Origin: Macrobrachium rosenbergii
Taxonomy: Eukaryota; Arthropoda; Malacostraca; Decapoda; Palaemonidae
Assembly: GCF_040412425.1 (NCBI RefSeq)
Contig: NC_089753.1
Coordinates: 36,878,413-36,942,412, forward strand
Reading direction: 5' to 3'
Length of the DNA stretch: 64,000 nt
The position numbers were made by a program, and so were the translations under genes. The notes beneath the pieces were generated by a model that had not been told where the DNA came from, made no database searches, and saw only the letters and a program-made list of their open reading frames with translations. This document shows, piece by piece, positions 50,143 to 61,322 of the stretch (position 1 is its first letter; each line of letters opens with the position of its first letter).

Positions 50143-50451
50143 TGTAGGACATCTACTACAACTAGGGCGGTAAATGATGCAACCTAGAGGTCCTCTGAAC
50201 ATCATCCAAGACTCTACGGACATAATTCTCATATTCCCGACACACTTCAGCGTTTAGAGGTAATTCAAACTGCGTAGAGAATACCCTACAATTTTTTTTA
50301 TGTGATAAAATAGAAATATGATGCCACAACTCTGAATGACTGTGTAAGAATGATAAATAAAAATATCTGAGTGTTCAATCGGTAGTCCAATCCAGTTTTC
50401 AAGGCAATGGCATAAACGTCTTAGGCTGCAAGTAGGCTATTATGTATACTC

Positions 50452-50500
50452 GTATGTATGTATGTATGTATGTATGTATGTATGTATGTATGTATGTATG

Positions 50501-50574
<74 letters not shown>

Positions 50575-50604
50575 TACTGTATGTGTATGTGTGTATGTGT
50601 GCAT
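50452..50604. repeat. (TATG)n(TA)n compound microsatellite
   Basis: About 13 TATG units followed by about 35 TA units and a TG-rich end. Confidence 0.95.
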
Positions 50605-50609
50605 GAAAT

Positions 50610-51450
50610 ATCCTTTGAGCAGAGACATGTCCACTCGCAGACATGTACTAACGCTGAAAAACGGTTCATCTTGCATACAAAGACTCAGACTTTTCCTAGC
50701 TCCACTTACATTTTGCAAACCGTAAAACGCAGATGAACACTTCGGCAGACATCAGCTGTAAACGGGTGTACGTGATGCTTCAAACTAACGCCAAGCCTCT
50801 GTCTATTCAGGCTGACGTCCCGTGACGTCACAAGTGTTAATATTGGGTTGCGGTCTCGCCGAAGGCTCTAGAACGTTTCTGGTTTGGAGTTTCGTGAATG
50901 TGCGCGTGGACAGAGATAGGATTTAGCCAATGTCATTGCAGATACATTAAAATCGGCCATGGATTTTCATAAAATGGAAAGCAAATGAATAATAAAAGTG
51001 CTGAGACCCTCCTTCGGTTGATTTTTTCGGGCAAGTCGCCATTTCTCATAAAATTATGGGGAACGCATTGAATTGACAAGACGCTTGGGTTGTTGACACA
51101 TTTAGCTGACTCATTCGGCGTCTTAATGAGGGATTCCAGGAATCAGATACTTCAGAGAAGTCTGTCTCTTTTATAGTTATCGCTGATTCCAATGTTCGGA
51201 CAGTCTTCATAACCTTGTTAAAATGTTCTCCTCAGTTGTAGAAGAGATCTGAATACTATTGTACGCAAATTTGTATGCATCTTGGATATACAATATCAGA
51301 AAAACGTTACCATTTGCTGGGCACCAACAAAGCCTACAAAACCTCTAGTCATGGGAGGTGATGAGCCTTTGGTACAAAAGTAGGTTCCTTCATATTACAA
51401 GTACGAACCTTGGCACCAATTTCTCGAGGGCTGAAACAAATCTGCAATAA
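50610..51450. other. intergenic; CRE-like palindrome only
   Basis: TGACGTCA (50823-50830) is a perfect cAMP-response-element palindrome, with CTGACGTC ten bases before. No gene recognised nearby. Confidence 0.4.
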
Positions 51451-51452
51451 CA

Positions 51453-51453
51453 A

Positions 51454-51515
<62 letters not shown>
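51453..51515. repeat. (ATT)n microsatellite
   Basis: About 20 ATT units. Confidence 0.95.
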
Positions 51516-51516
<1 letters not shown>

Positions 51517-51593
51517 AGTAAGCCTGTCATCTAGGCTTATTCTTTGTACTGAAAAACCTTAGGCTCAATATCATTCTTTCACTTTCTTTCTGA

Positions 51594-51598
<5 letters not shown>

Positions 51599-51657
<59 letters not shown>
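51599..51657. repeat. (GA)n microsatellite
   Basis: About 29 GA units. Confidence 0.95.
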
Positions 51658-51660
<3 letters not shown>

Positions 51661-51952
51661 AGTCTTAGGTTCTCCATGATTAAAACTAGGATAAACCAAG
51701 GTGACTGTCAGTCACTGAGCAGTATTCGCTGAACTTGGGGACTGAAGTCTCAGACAAAGGCCCTGGTACATTATCAAACGAGCAACTTGTTTCTGAGATA
51801 AAACTGACCACCTGGTGTAAAATGTGGGAGATAACATGCCTTCTACATTCAGTCACGCGCGGGGTGCAAAGTAGGAGTAGCTTAATTTTGTCCTTGAAAG
51901 AGTTTTTTTTTTTTTATCAATGACTTTGCATTATTTTCTTAGGATTAAGGTA

Positions 51953-52022
51953 CACACACACATATATACATATATATACATATATATGCACATATATACA
52001 CACATACGTGTACATATACAGT
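51953..52022. repeat. mixed (CA)/(TA) low-complexity tract
   Basis: Alternating purine-pyrimidine sequence of CA, TA and CATA units. Confidence 0.8.
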
Positions 52023-52278
52023 GTATAGGAACAGAAAGGAATAAAGAACACAAACGAGCGTATATGGCTTCACCCCCCGGCACCTGTCAGGTGCGGCTTT
52101 TGGTTTCCAGCGGTCTACTGATCTCCTATCATAAATATTGTAAATTTCTAGCATTGTGTACCGGCCCATTGTCAGTGGCTTAGAAATAAAGCAGAAACCG
52201 GTCAAGAATCAGCCTGCACTTCAATTTTCCAAGTGGTAATGATAGACGTTTACTGTAAATCACGTGTCCTGTGATTAC

Positions 52279-52440
<162 letters not shown>

Positions 52441-53059
52441 GTAGATTTCGAAAGACTCTCACCTTGGGATTATGTTAATGCTATATACAGTGTATGGGTC
52501 TATCACAGTCGGGTTTACGGGATTAGGCCTAAAAGTTTTTTTTCCATGAAAGGGGTCCATTGCATTGTTCTTCATATGTCTGCTTCCTTTCTCTAAGTCT
52601 ACTGAAACTAGTAGCATTATTATTAGTAGTAACAGTAGCAGAATATCTGTGGCCGTTGAAATAATCATCACAGAAAAAACAGTTCAATGGTCACTGATAC
52701 ATTCATACATGGGGGAAGCTCCTGTGCAGTAAACTTCCACAATAACAACTTGTTCATATGCCCACACAGAAGGCTTATACATTTCTACATGTACAGTGCC
52801 AGTCATCTCTACCTCGCTTGCAATTTTTGGCTTTTTACTGCCTTAACAGGACATCTCTATCTACTCTTTTCACTCAGCTATCATCCTCCATTCTTTCCAC
52901 AAGGTCAAACCATCCTTTGACCTAAACTAACGGTTTAGCCAAATCTATGCAACGCCATATTGTCTTGTCCTTTCTATCTTTTGTTTTCTGTAAAAGAAAA
53001 CTATTGTGCCGGCTTTGTCTGTCCATCCACACTTTACCCTGTCTGTACTTTTTCTTTCT

Positions 53060-53400
53060 GCCATCAGATCTTAAAAACTAGTGAGGCTAGAGGGCTGCAA
53101 ATTGGTATGGTGGTCATCCGCCCTCCAGTCATCAAACATATCAAATTGCAGCCCTCTAGCCTCAGTAGTTTTTATTTATTTAAGGTTAAAGTTAGCCATA
53201 ATCATGCCTCTGGCAACGATATAAGATAGGCCACCACCTGGCCATGGTTAAAGTTTCATGGGCCGCGGCTCATACAGCAGTATACCGAGACCACCGAAAG
53301 ATAGATCAATTTTCGGTGGCCTTGATTGTACGATGTAAGGCTGTACAGAAAACTCGACTGCGCTGGAGAAACTTCATTGCAGTTTTTACTTGTTCTTATG
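53060..53400 (+). repeat. structured dispersed repeat with two hairpins
   Basis: Hairpin 1: arm 53073-53109 pairs with 53137-53173 (37 bases, 34 matching by identity and one further G-T) around a 27-base loop. Hairpin 2: CCACCGAAA (53291-53299) pairs perfectly with TTTCGGTGG (53311-53319). I recognise the sequence as a repeat common in decapod genomes; its class is not known to me. Confidence 0.65.
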
Positions 53401-54002
53401 CCAGACGCTCTACACTGGCAGTTATTCGTCCTAACAGCTTTAAAAAAAATTTCTCTTCCGTCTGCATTCAAGATCCACACTTTACTTCCATGGCAGAAAG
53501 TTGGCTCAACATTCCCTTTCATGTACGCAAGAACATACGTATGCGTGCACACACACATATACATACATACACACAGAAAACTGGGTGCTTTGAAACAAGT
53601 TCACTTATGGCCAGATTTCTTTTCAAGCAGTTAGTATAACAAATAACATTCTCTGATAACAGTCATTTACCAATAACTAAAATAAATGTTAGTTTTTAGT
53701 CTCAGTTGAAACCTGTCAATATGAAATTTCTAAAGGAAATGTTGGTATTTCTAAAATATTTGAAGCTATACACAGATAACTAACATTATCAAACATAAAA
53801 AACTTTAGCAAAAAAGTAAAAACTCACTTAAGTGGATTGCTTATATATTCAGCAACACGAAACCATTCATACCCGAATTATAAAGCCGATAAGTAACCTC
53901 TTTCCTAGACCTTGAGGTTCAACTAAATTACGTCTATTTGGAATCTCTCAGGGACACATCTGCGGTAAGCTATACCCCGGGACAAGGTTATTAGAGAAAG
54001 GG

Positions 54003-54136
<134 letters not shown>

Positions 54137-54919
54137 GAAATCATCATTGCCTCCAGCGACAGATGTCCCAGGAATCCTGATTCTGCATTAGACTAATTCA
54201 TTAAGAGCGGCAGAAGTTGCTGTTTATTAGAACAAAAACTTACAACACAAAACCCTGCTCTTACTGACATTAATAATTTCAAAGATATTTCCCATCTTCT
54301 TGGGAACTATGGAGTTATTGTAGCATTTAAGGACAATAATGTAAGTAAATGAACTCGTAAAGAGCTCTTTAGGATGTATGCATCAAATCTCATGTGAGTT
54401 CTGCGACAACTTTCAAGTTGCTCAAATTGGAAAATCATTGGGAAAGAGAATAAAACAGTATACAAAATGTATAAGACATAAATAATAAACTTTGCAATTT
54501 TTTGTCCATTCGTGAAAACACTCATACCACCAACTGGGCATAAAAAAATATATAATTTAGTGATTGATTTATGGTTACTAAAACTGGCATCAATCTTTGA
54601 TAAAAAAAAATAGTTTTTTCAAATAATATCTTAGTGAGAAACATTATCGAATTTGATTCCATATAAGAAAGCGTCTGTAAGAATATGAATATCATAAACT
54701 TAAACCATTTCTTTGAAAAGAAATATGTAAATGTCTAGATTTTAAGGACGGTAGTTAACATGAGACTAGAGCGAAGGTTTTCATTAAGCCAACTTGACCT
54801 CAGACGCTAATGGGTTTATTGCTACTCCCTTTTACTTCCACTTCTGAAGTGAAAATGTTTTTTCCACCGACTATTTGTTCGTTTGCACTGCCCCCTTAGC
54901 AGTTAAATTGTAAATTTCT

Positions 54920-55030
54920 GCTACTACAGCACAGTATGTTTCACTTGAAGATGCCTTGGAAATAGTGAAGCCGAAACCGGTCAGGATTTATATTAAATCC
55001 AGCACTTCACGCTTACTGGAAAACAATTCG
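54920..55030 (+). repeat. retroelement-like terminal fragment
   Basis: Contains GTGAAGCCGAAACCGGTCAG followed by TTATATTAAATCCAGCACTT. A related GAAACCGGTCAAGAATCAGC lies near 52193. The shared GAAACCGGTCA phrase suggests pieces of one repeat family, possibly Penelope-like. Confidence 0.4.
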
Positions 55031-58000
55031 ATAGTGTACTTATCAAAATAATACAGGTTCTACACCGAAGTCCTTTTTTTATATTTTCAATATCTATGAT
55101 TTAAGTACACTGATCTTGCACATGACCTCTTGCACTACCGTATGAAATACTGCATTGGTGTTCAGTAGTGCAGTACTATTTTATCACATCTCTCATTATC
55201 AATGCATGTCAAGAGACTGTTCACTTACGACCTTAGTCCCAGTAGTATGGCTTTCCTTGAAGATGAATGGGAAAATGTTTCAAGATATTCATCAAATCAT
55301 TGATGAACTACTCATTCAGCAATTCCCGAAAAATTAATGGTTGTTTCATCATTACTTCTTATGTTCACGAATCAAGTTTTGGTATAATGTGTCAACTCTC
55401 TCATAGATAGATGAAGGAAAAGGACGGCGATAGAAGTGCTTAATTTATCAATCGATAGTCTTTAATACACAAGGTTAAAACTCGTCAATGCTTGGGTGGT
55501 GATTGTCGTTGGGAACTGAACTCTTAGCAAACGCCAATTAAATATAGAGCGATTAGCGAGGGATCTCAAAATCCAGAATCCTTAAAGTTACAGACAGTAG
55601 ACTTCTTATTTGGTTCAAGACGAGACGACGGAGTCCTGCGGGATCAGCAAATTTATATGTCAGGGGAGCTGTAATCCAAGAAGCAAAAGGAAAAAAAAAT
55701 GATGTATTACGCTCGTGGATCCCAAGCTACATTTTGACTTTTGATGCAGCCGACATTTTTAAAAGTCATACCTCGATTATTACTTAGTCTAAAAATAGCG
55801 GTGGTTGTGCTCTAATGTTTTCCATGGTTTGTTAGATAAGTAAGGTCTTTGTCAGTCAACTGTAGCACAAAAAGAATGAAAAGCTGTAGTATAGTCAAGA
55901 TTAAAGGGAAACATTTTATCTACATACACTTTCCGTGTTATCATGCAGGAATTATAGTATGACCCAAACATTCTACGTGCCTTGGGTCTACAAATCGCTT
56001 GGCAATACCCTTAATTTATTATTACAAAGGGTTGTTCTATATATGAAACATAAAATGTAAATAATCAACCATATGCATTCAGAAAACAATATGTAAGGAT
56101 AAACAATGAATATCGCAAGGGCCGCACTAGACAAAAGATGCTTCGCAACATCTGTCATGTGGCTGCCTTAGTTATTGGCTGTGATGTGATGTTTGGAGTC
56201 ACTTTTGTGTTGATCATGTATTTTACGTTACAGACGTCGGATTATTGGTGAATTGCATATAATGAGTGCTCAACGTTGCTTCCAGATGCAACGTACAACG
56301 TTTAACTGACTGAAATCTACTGGTATCCACGGTGTAAGTATATTTCGACGTATCTTCACTTGCCATTGTCAGTGACGCCTAAAGTGGCAGGCGACAACAA
56401 AGCCGCTTAGTTTAGCATACTCGAAGCTGTTTCTTGTCTTTTACGATTAACTTTCGAGGGTTACGCACTGGGTTACGTTTTGATATATTAATATAATATC
56501 TGTTGCATTGAAACCCAATGCCTTGTGTAATTGATTGTCCATAGGATACGGTAGGCGTAGGCTGTCTTTATCATTACCATACCGGTATTTGGGCTGTCAT
56601 TGATGCCAGAACTTCAAAGCGTCAACGAGAGACATCGCTCAGTTCTGTCACAAATGCTCACATAAAGGAAAACAACCTCATAATAGAGAACCACAGTGGG
56701 AAAACTAGGTTTTCCTTTGGGTTGGGTGGAAAGAAGATTGAAGACAGCCATATCCCACTTGATTACGCATGGAGTATCGTAGCAATAACTTTGGGTCTTG
56801 ACCCGGCTGTGGGTGTAACCCTTGTATCCTGACCTGGTAGACCGCTGCCTGGTTCCTAACAGTTGCCGACTAGAATATTTAATGCTTTTGCTAATGTTTT
56901 TATTTGTGCTTATGTCATTTATGTTTATAATATTTTTCATCAACTGTTTATGTTTTTACTTTCATCCCCAACGGTCTGGTACTAAACACGGTGCCCATTT
57001 TACAAGTAAACTGGTAGTTGCAGGACCAGAGGGGTGCAATAGCAGTCTCCAGTTTGACCATTATTAACCTGTTCTAACCTAGGATGGTGGGTCTGTACAT
57101 GGCCAGGAGCTGTGCCCCAGGACACCCCTAACTTTATGTAGGCAGTGAAAAATTGGAACTACATATACTAAACAATTACATACTATTCTCATTACTTATC
57201 CACTTGATTACTGTCACCCAAGCTGGTGCTTGATTAGGACATGTAATTGTTAGGACATATAATGATGCCTCAGGTTCATTCTGCTTGAATTGAGGATTAA
57301 AATTCTTGAAGTTCAAGCAGCATCCATATACCAATCAACATCTCACATTTTTAACCCAGTGATGTAACTCATAATAATTTAGTTTTATTTTTGTTAGGTC
57401 TAATTGTGTGTTTTTTTAGAATTATCCAACATTGGCAAACACTGATGAATTTTTCAGCATTCAAGGTGAATACTAAGTTGTAGATGCATTATATCTATAC
57501 CAACAAGTGGGTCAGGTGGAAGATTAGCTCCTACCAAAAGTTATGCCTATGCATTTTTTTCTGTACACTCAATAGTTTCAGGTACTGTATCTTTGTCCTT
57601 CACCTAAATTACAATGCAGACATCCTCCCACCTCTCACTCATTCTGTTCAGTGCTCCATGCACATGGAATGAGGATTACTGTAGTGGGATGCATAATAAT
57701 TTGGCCAGGGCATCCCTAGTGGAAGCCTTGGTATTACAGTATTATACTTTACACCCAGTCTGCAACCCAACTATGAAACCCACATAGATAGGTAGTATGC
57801 AGTGAGAGGAGTTCAAAACACCCCCAGCTTTCCAGTCGCTAATTATTAGTTTCGGAGGTATGATTGATAAATGTTGAAAAGTTACAAATATACGATAGAG
57901 CTATATAACCTACACAGCTGTGTAGAGCTCAAAACTAACATTTTGAACCCCTATACCACTAGTTGCAAACCAAAATTTACTTATGAATTAATTTATTTAA

Positions 58001-58280
58001 AAAACCCGATTTTTCATTCTTCAGTAAACAATGAAAATTTTGTCTCAAGTTCATCTTGCCCCCGCCCGAAACCACTCCTGTTCGTTCGTGTGTGCGCGTT
58101 CGTTGAAGACTGTTTGGGTGAAGTTCCGCCTATGCATTTGAATCATTCAATAAATTCGATTTTTTCCAGTTGGCGAGATTTTTTAAGCCTCCCCATCTCT
58201 TTCTAGCCAGTGGGAGTTCACTATTCAAATGTCTTTAGGTAGACTCCAGATATATTTCAAATCACTTAGTTGTTCCCCGC
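55030..58280. other. intergenic upstream of the BTB gene
   Basis: No exon could be identified. The BTB gene needs at least one upstream 5' exon because its first coding exon begins at a splice acceptor. That exon could lie here but cannot be picked out by eye. Confidence 0.45.
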
Positions 58281-58284
58281 AAGA

Positions 58285-58539
58285 ATGGAAGGACTCCAAT
58301 TGTGCATTTCGTGCAATATATTTTACTTTTGTGCTTTTAAAGAGTTTTTAGAAGAGGAGGAGACAGCAGTGGACTTTTTAATTAGACATTGGGTGCTGCC
58401 CATACAGGTTTTATGTAAAAAGTGTGAAAAACCTTGTAGATACAGAGAAAACAGGAAGCAGTGGGTATGTGACTGTTACGTGTGCTACAGTAAAAGCAAG
58501 AAGAGAAAGTATTGCAATTTCGTAATGAGTAACTCTCAG
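58285..58539 (+). pseudogene. Merlin/ISXO2-like transposase N-terminal fragment
   Basis: The frame from ATG 58285 reads FKEFLEEEETAVDFLIRHWV, then CKKCEKPCRYRE, QWVCDCYVCY and KKRKYCNFVMSNSQ. Spacing of the Cys pairs and the Trp-x-Cys knuckle match the zinc-binding N-terminus of ISXO2/Merlin transposases (FLxxxGxLP...CxxC...WxC...KKC). The catalytic domain is missing; the frame runs into the inverted repeat at 58546 and stops at 58620. Confidence 0.55.
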
Positions 58540-58545
58540 GCTGCA

Positions 58546-59252
58546 TTTTTCTTGATTTTGATGGTTTTTGCATGTTTCATACCATTATTATTTTTGGAAC
58601 TGCTTAGTTTTCGAATTTGATTAAAGTCGGTAATTTTTCGGAAGCCTCCAGCCAGCATAAAAAAATATTTTTCCTGTTTTCTTGTTTTTTTTTTGCTTTA
58701 TTATCATCTGCGTATCGCTCATTGTCTGTTACTACCTTCCTCACATCGCTCATTTTCGGGTACTACCTTCCTCACATCGCTCATTTTCTGTTACTACCTT
58801 CTTCACATTGCTCATTTTCTGTTACTACCTTCCTCACATCGCTCATTTTCTGTAACCCCTGTGGCTAGCGTGCGCAGCGCAACATTACTGCCTGCCAGAT
58901 CATACGAGCTTGCCAAGAATCTTTCAAAATGTGGATAAGGAGCAAAGCACCGTTCCGCCCGCCCTAACTGAAAGCAGAAATGTTAAAAAAATGACTTAAA
59001 AAAGTAGCGTCACCCACATTGTTGGGTAATGTTGAGGTAGTGACAATCGGAATACGGTAGCTTTGCCGAAGATAACAACATCACTAAACAACAAAACAAG
59101 AGAACTAACAGGAAACAATGTTTTTTTATGCTGGCTGGAGGCTTCCGAACAATGACCTTCATCTTTAAAAAAAAAAGTAAAAAACTAAGCATTTTCGAAA
59201 ACAATAATGGTATGAAACATGCAAAAACCATCAAAACAAGCAAGAAAAATAT
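58546..59252. repeat. foldback: two imperfect inverted arms around a spacer
   Basis: Arm 58546-58690 and arm about 59091-59252 are reverse complements at roughly 80% or better, sharing GATGGTTTTTGCATGTTTCA and CGGAAGCCTCCAGCCAGCAT. The spacer of about 400 bp holds a 31-bp tandem array. Confidence 0.8.
58714..58860. repeat. 31-bp tandem repeat, about 4.7 copies
   Basis: Units begin ATCGCTCATTTTCTGTTACT and end ACCTTCCTCAC. Copies differ by one to three bases. Confidence 0.95.
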
Positions 59253-59571
59253 CATGTGTAGCCTTAGAGGCAGTCCGGGTGTAAACTAAAACTTTACCGA
59301 AGCCTTTTTTCCTAACAGAACAATATGGTGCAACTTAGAGGACCTCCCTAATGGAGATAAGAGATCTTGCATGATATGGGTGTTTTAAGAAAGTATGTAA
59401 TAAAACTGGCTTTCAACATGGAATGCTGGGTTGGTTGTAAGTAGTTGAAGAATTTATTCCTTCAGGAGTAAAGTACTATTCACAATGCATTACCAGCTGT
59501 AGTAAGTATCTTTAACGTAGGAAGGTGTTTATTTACAATACAGTATACTAAGTGTCACTGTTTCTTTGCAG

Positions 59572-59673
59572 GTGAACAAGACAACGGAGAGTATGGCGGA
59601 TGGCATGCTTGCCTTGTCGTGGAATAACCATTCCACGACATTTAGTCACATGTTGTCCCAAATACGCCAAAAG
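59572..59673 (+). CDS. BTB gene first coding exon
   Basis: Acceptor TTTCTTTGCAG, 21 bases of 5' UTR, ATG at 59593, donor GTTTGT after 27 codons. An upstream non-coding exon is implied. Confidence 0.85.
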
Positions 59674-61322
59674 GTTTGTCAAAAATGTCTATGGTATCGT
59701 AAAGTTGTTTGGCTTTTATATGCACTATTTCAAAGGGTAGTACAGTAAAATATTTAATTACACCATCTAATGTTGGTTTATGCTCATCCATACTGTATAA
59801 AAAATTCTTTGGGGTTAACCATAGGATTTTCTTTATGGAATACTTTTGTTATATGATATTGACAATTTATCATTAAATTCTTTACTTTATTCATTATGTT
59901 AAGATCGATGTTTTCCTCATATTTACAGGATAGGTACACAGACGCTACAGTAGCTTGTGAAGGAAAGTTTTACCACGTTCATAGAATTGTGTTATCAACG
60001 TGCAGTACTTACTTCGAAGAAATGTTTGAGTTAGCGAGTGCCGGGAAACACCCCATAGTGTTGTTACAAGATGTTAGAAAATATGAACTAGAGGCTCTTC
60101 TCAGTTATATGTATGCAGGTGTGGTGTCAGTGGCACAAAAAGACCTTTCTAGACTAATTAAGATAGCCGAGTTATTACAAATAAAAGGACTGGCTGTGCC
60201 AGATGAACTTCCTAGTGAAAAAAAAATTAGTACAAGTAATCAGAGTGAAAGGACAGGTAGTGGGCATCATAAATCCTCTCATTTGTTAGACACCAGTGAT
60301 GGTAGAACTAGTCCTAGCCGTAAGAGACGGAGACGAGAAGAGCGCAGAAGCTCCCCTCATTCTCATCCCTCCACTTCTAGTTCATCTAGGACTCAATATA
60401 ATCAAGATGATGATGATGATATTCAGGAAATAAAAGATGACTTAGAAAGACAACAAGAACAGTTAGGGTTAGCGCCTATGAGTGATTCTAATCATAGTGT
60501 ACCGAGTGTAGAAGGAACCAGACCTATTATTCCCAGTGATAGTGGACCAAGTGAACAGCAGCAGTTGCCTCAGGAACCACCCAGAAAGTCAGGCAAGGTG
60601 AGAAAACTGTGCTGATGATATTCATTACTGCTATATATCTTTACTTCTTAATGTAGGTCATATGAATAAAGTTATGAAGGTCACATGTATAAAGTTATAT
60701 TAATTGTGCGTGTGAAGATTGATTTGATCCCACAGAAATACAGACCATTGCATTTTGTTTAGGAATATTCCAGCTTGAACAGGAGTCAGTCATTGAAACT
60801 AGGTGACAGGTTAGTTAACTGGTGGTTGAGGGAAAAAATGATAGGTACCTCTTCCCCCATAACCATTAGTTAATTACCTTGTTATCAAGTTTCAGTGACT
60901 GATTCCAGCTCGTTCTGAGGAATATTCTTACTTAAAAGGCTCTGGTTTGTATACCTATAAAAAAAATGTTTATTTTAACAATGCATAACACATGTTTATC
61001 CCGTAGGCTTTATATATTTTAATATTTTATATGTTATACAATTCTTTTGGAAGATTAATGCTATTTTCTTGGTTTTAAGGATGGCAATGATGAATTAGTG
61101 TGGGTCAAAGAGGAGGTTTTGGATGACCCGGGAGAACCAGGTGCAGATCCGATAAAAACAGAATTGCCGTCGTATGGGACTGTAGGCCCTGGTGGTGATG
61201 AAAGTGTTGACTTGCCTTCTGATGGGCAAGAAGATTACTCACAAACTAGTCATAGTCAGATGCCTCCACCACTTTCAGAGCCAGTAGCAGAAGCCCTAGC
61301 AGGGCCCTCAGGGATTCATGAG
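59593..61322 (+). CDS. BTB/POZ-domain transcription regulator (5' part; continues beyond exon 3)
   Basis: Three coding exons join in phase 0 to 331 residues. The BTB domain covers about residues 8-118. It opens LSWNNHSTTF (the RWNNHxxNL-like signature of insect BTB-TTK proteins), then DATVACEGKFYHVHRIVLST and CSTYFEEMF, and closes with IAELLQIKGL. BTB domains mediate dimerisation and corepressor contact in the nucleus. After it come a Ser/Arg-rich stretch with a likely nuclear signal RKRRRREERR (158-167), an acidic run and a Gln/Pro-rich stretch. Two sumoylation-type motifs follow: VKEE (259-262) and IKTE (275-278). No zinc finger is within view. Relatives include Lola, Tramtrack, Broad and Bric-a-brac; I cannot choose among them without the downstream exons. 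Confidence 0.85.
59929..60597 (+). CDS. BTB gene second coding exon
   Basis: Acceptor ATATTTACAG, donor GTGAGA, 223 codons. Carries most of the BTB domain and the Ser/Arg-rich linker. Reading through the donor adds only VRKLC and a stop, so intron retention would give a short BTB-only protein. Confidence 0.9.
60761..60933. repeat. foldback repeat in BTB intron
   Basis: Left part (AGGAATATTCCAGCTTGAAC...) and right part, read as complement (AAGAATATTCCTCAGAACGA...), match over about 70 bases including GTCAGTCA, TGAAACT and TTAACT blocks. A weaker relative lies at about 61590-61665. Confidence 0.6.
61080..61322 (+). CDS. BTB gene third coding exon
   Basis: Acceptor GGTTTTAAG, donor GTTTGT, 81 codons. 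Acidic and Pro-rich, with VKEE and IKTE. The frame continues into an exon outside the window. Confidence 0.85.

Noticed and set aside
50421..50736. Long open frames in the (TATG)n(TA)n region
   Set aside because: These arise from simple repeats (Tyr-Ile or Tyr-Val-Cys-Met repeats) and carry no gene signal.
50823..50900. Heat-shock or cAMP-responsive promoter of an unseen gene
   Set aside because: A single CRE palindrome and a badly spaced heat-shock-like motif with no downstream coding exon are insufficient.
58714..58860. CRISPR array
   Set aside because: Contiguous 31-bp tandem units without spacers, in eukaryotic DNA.
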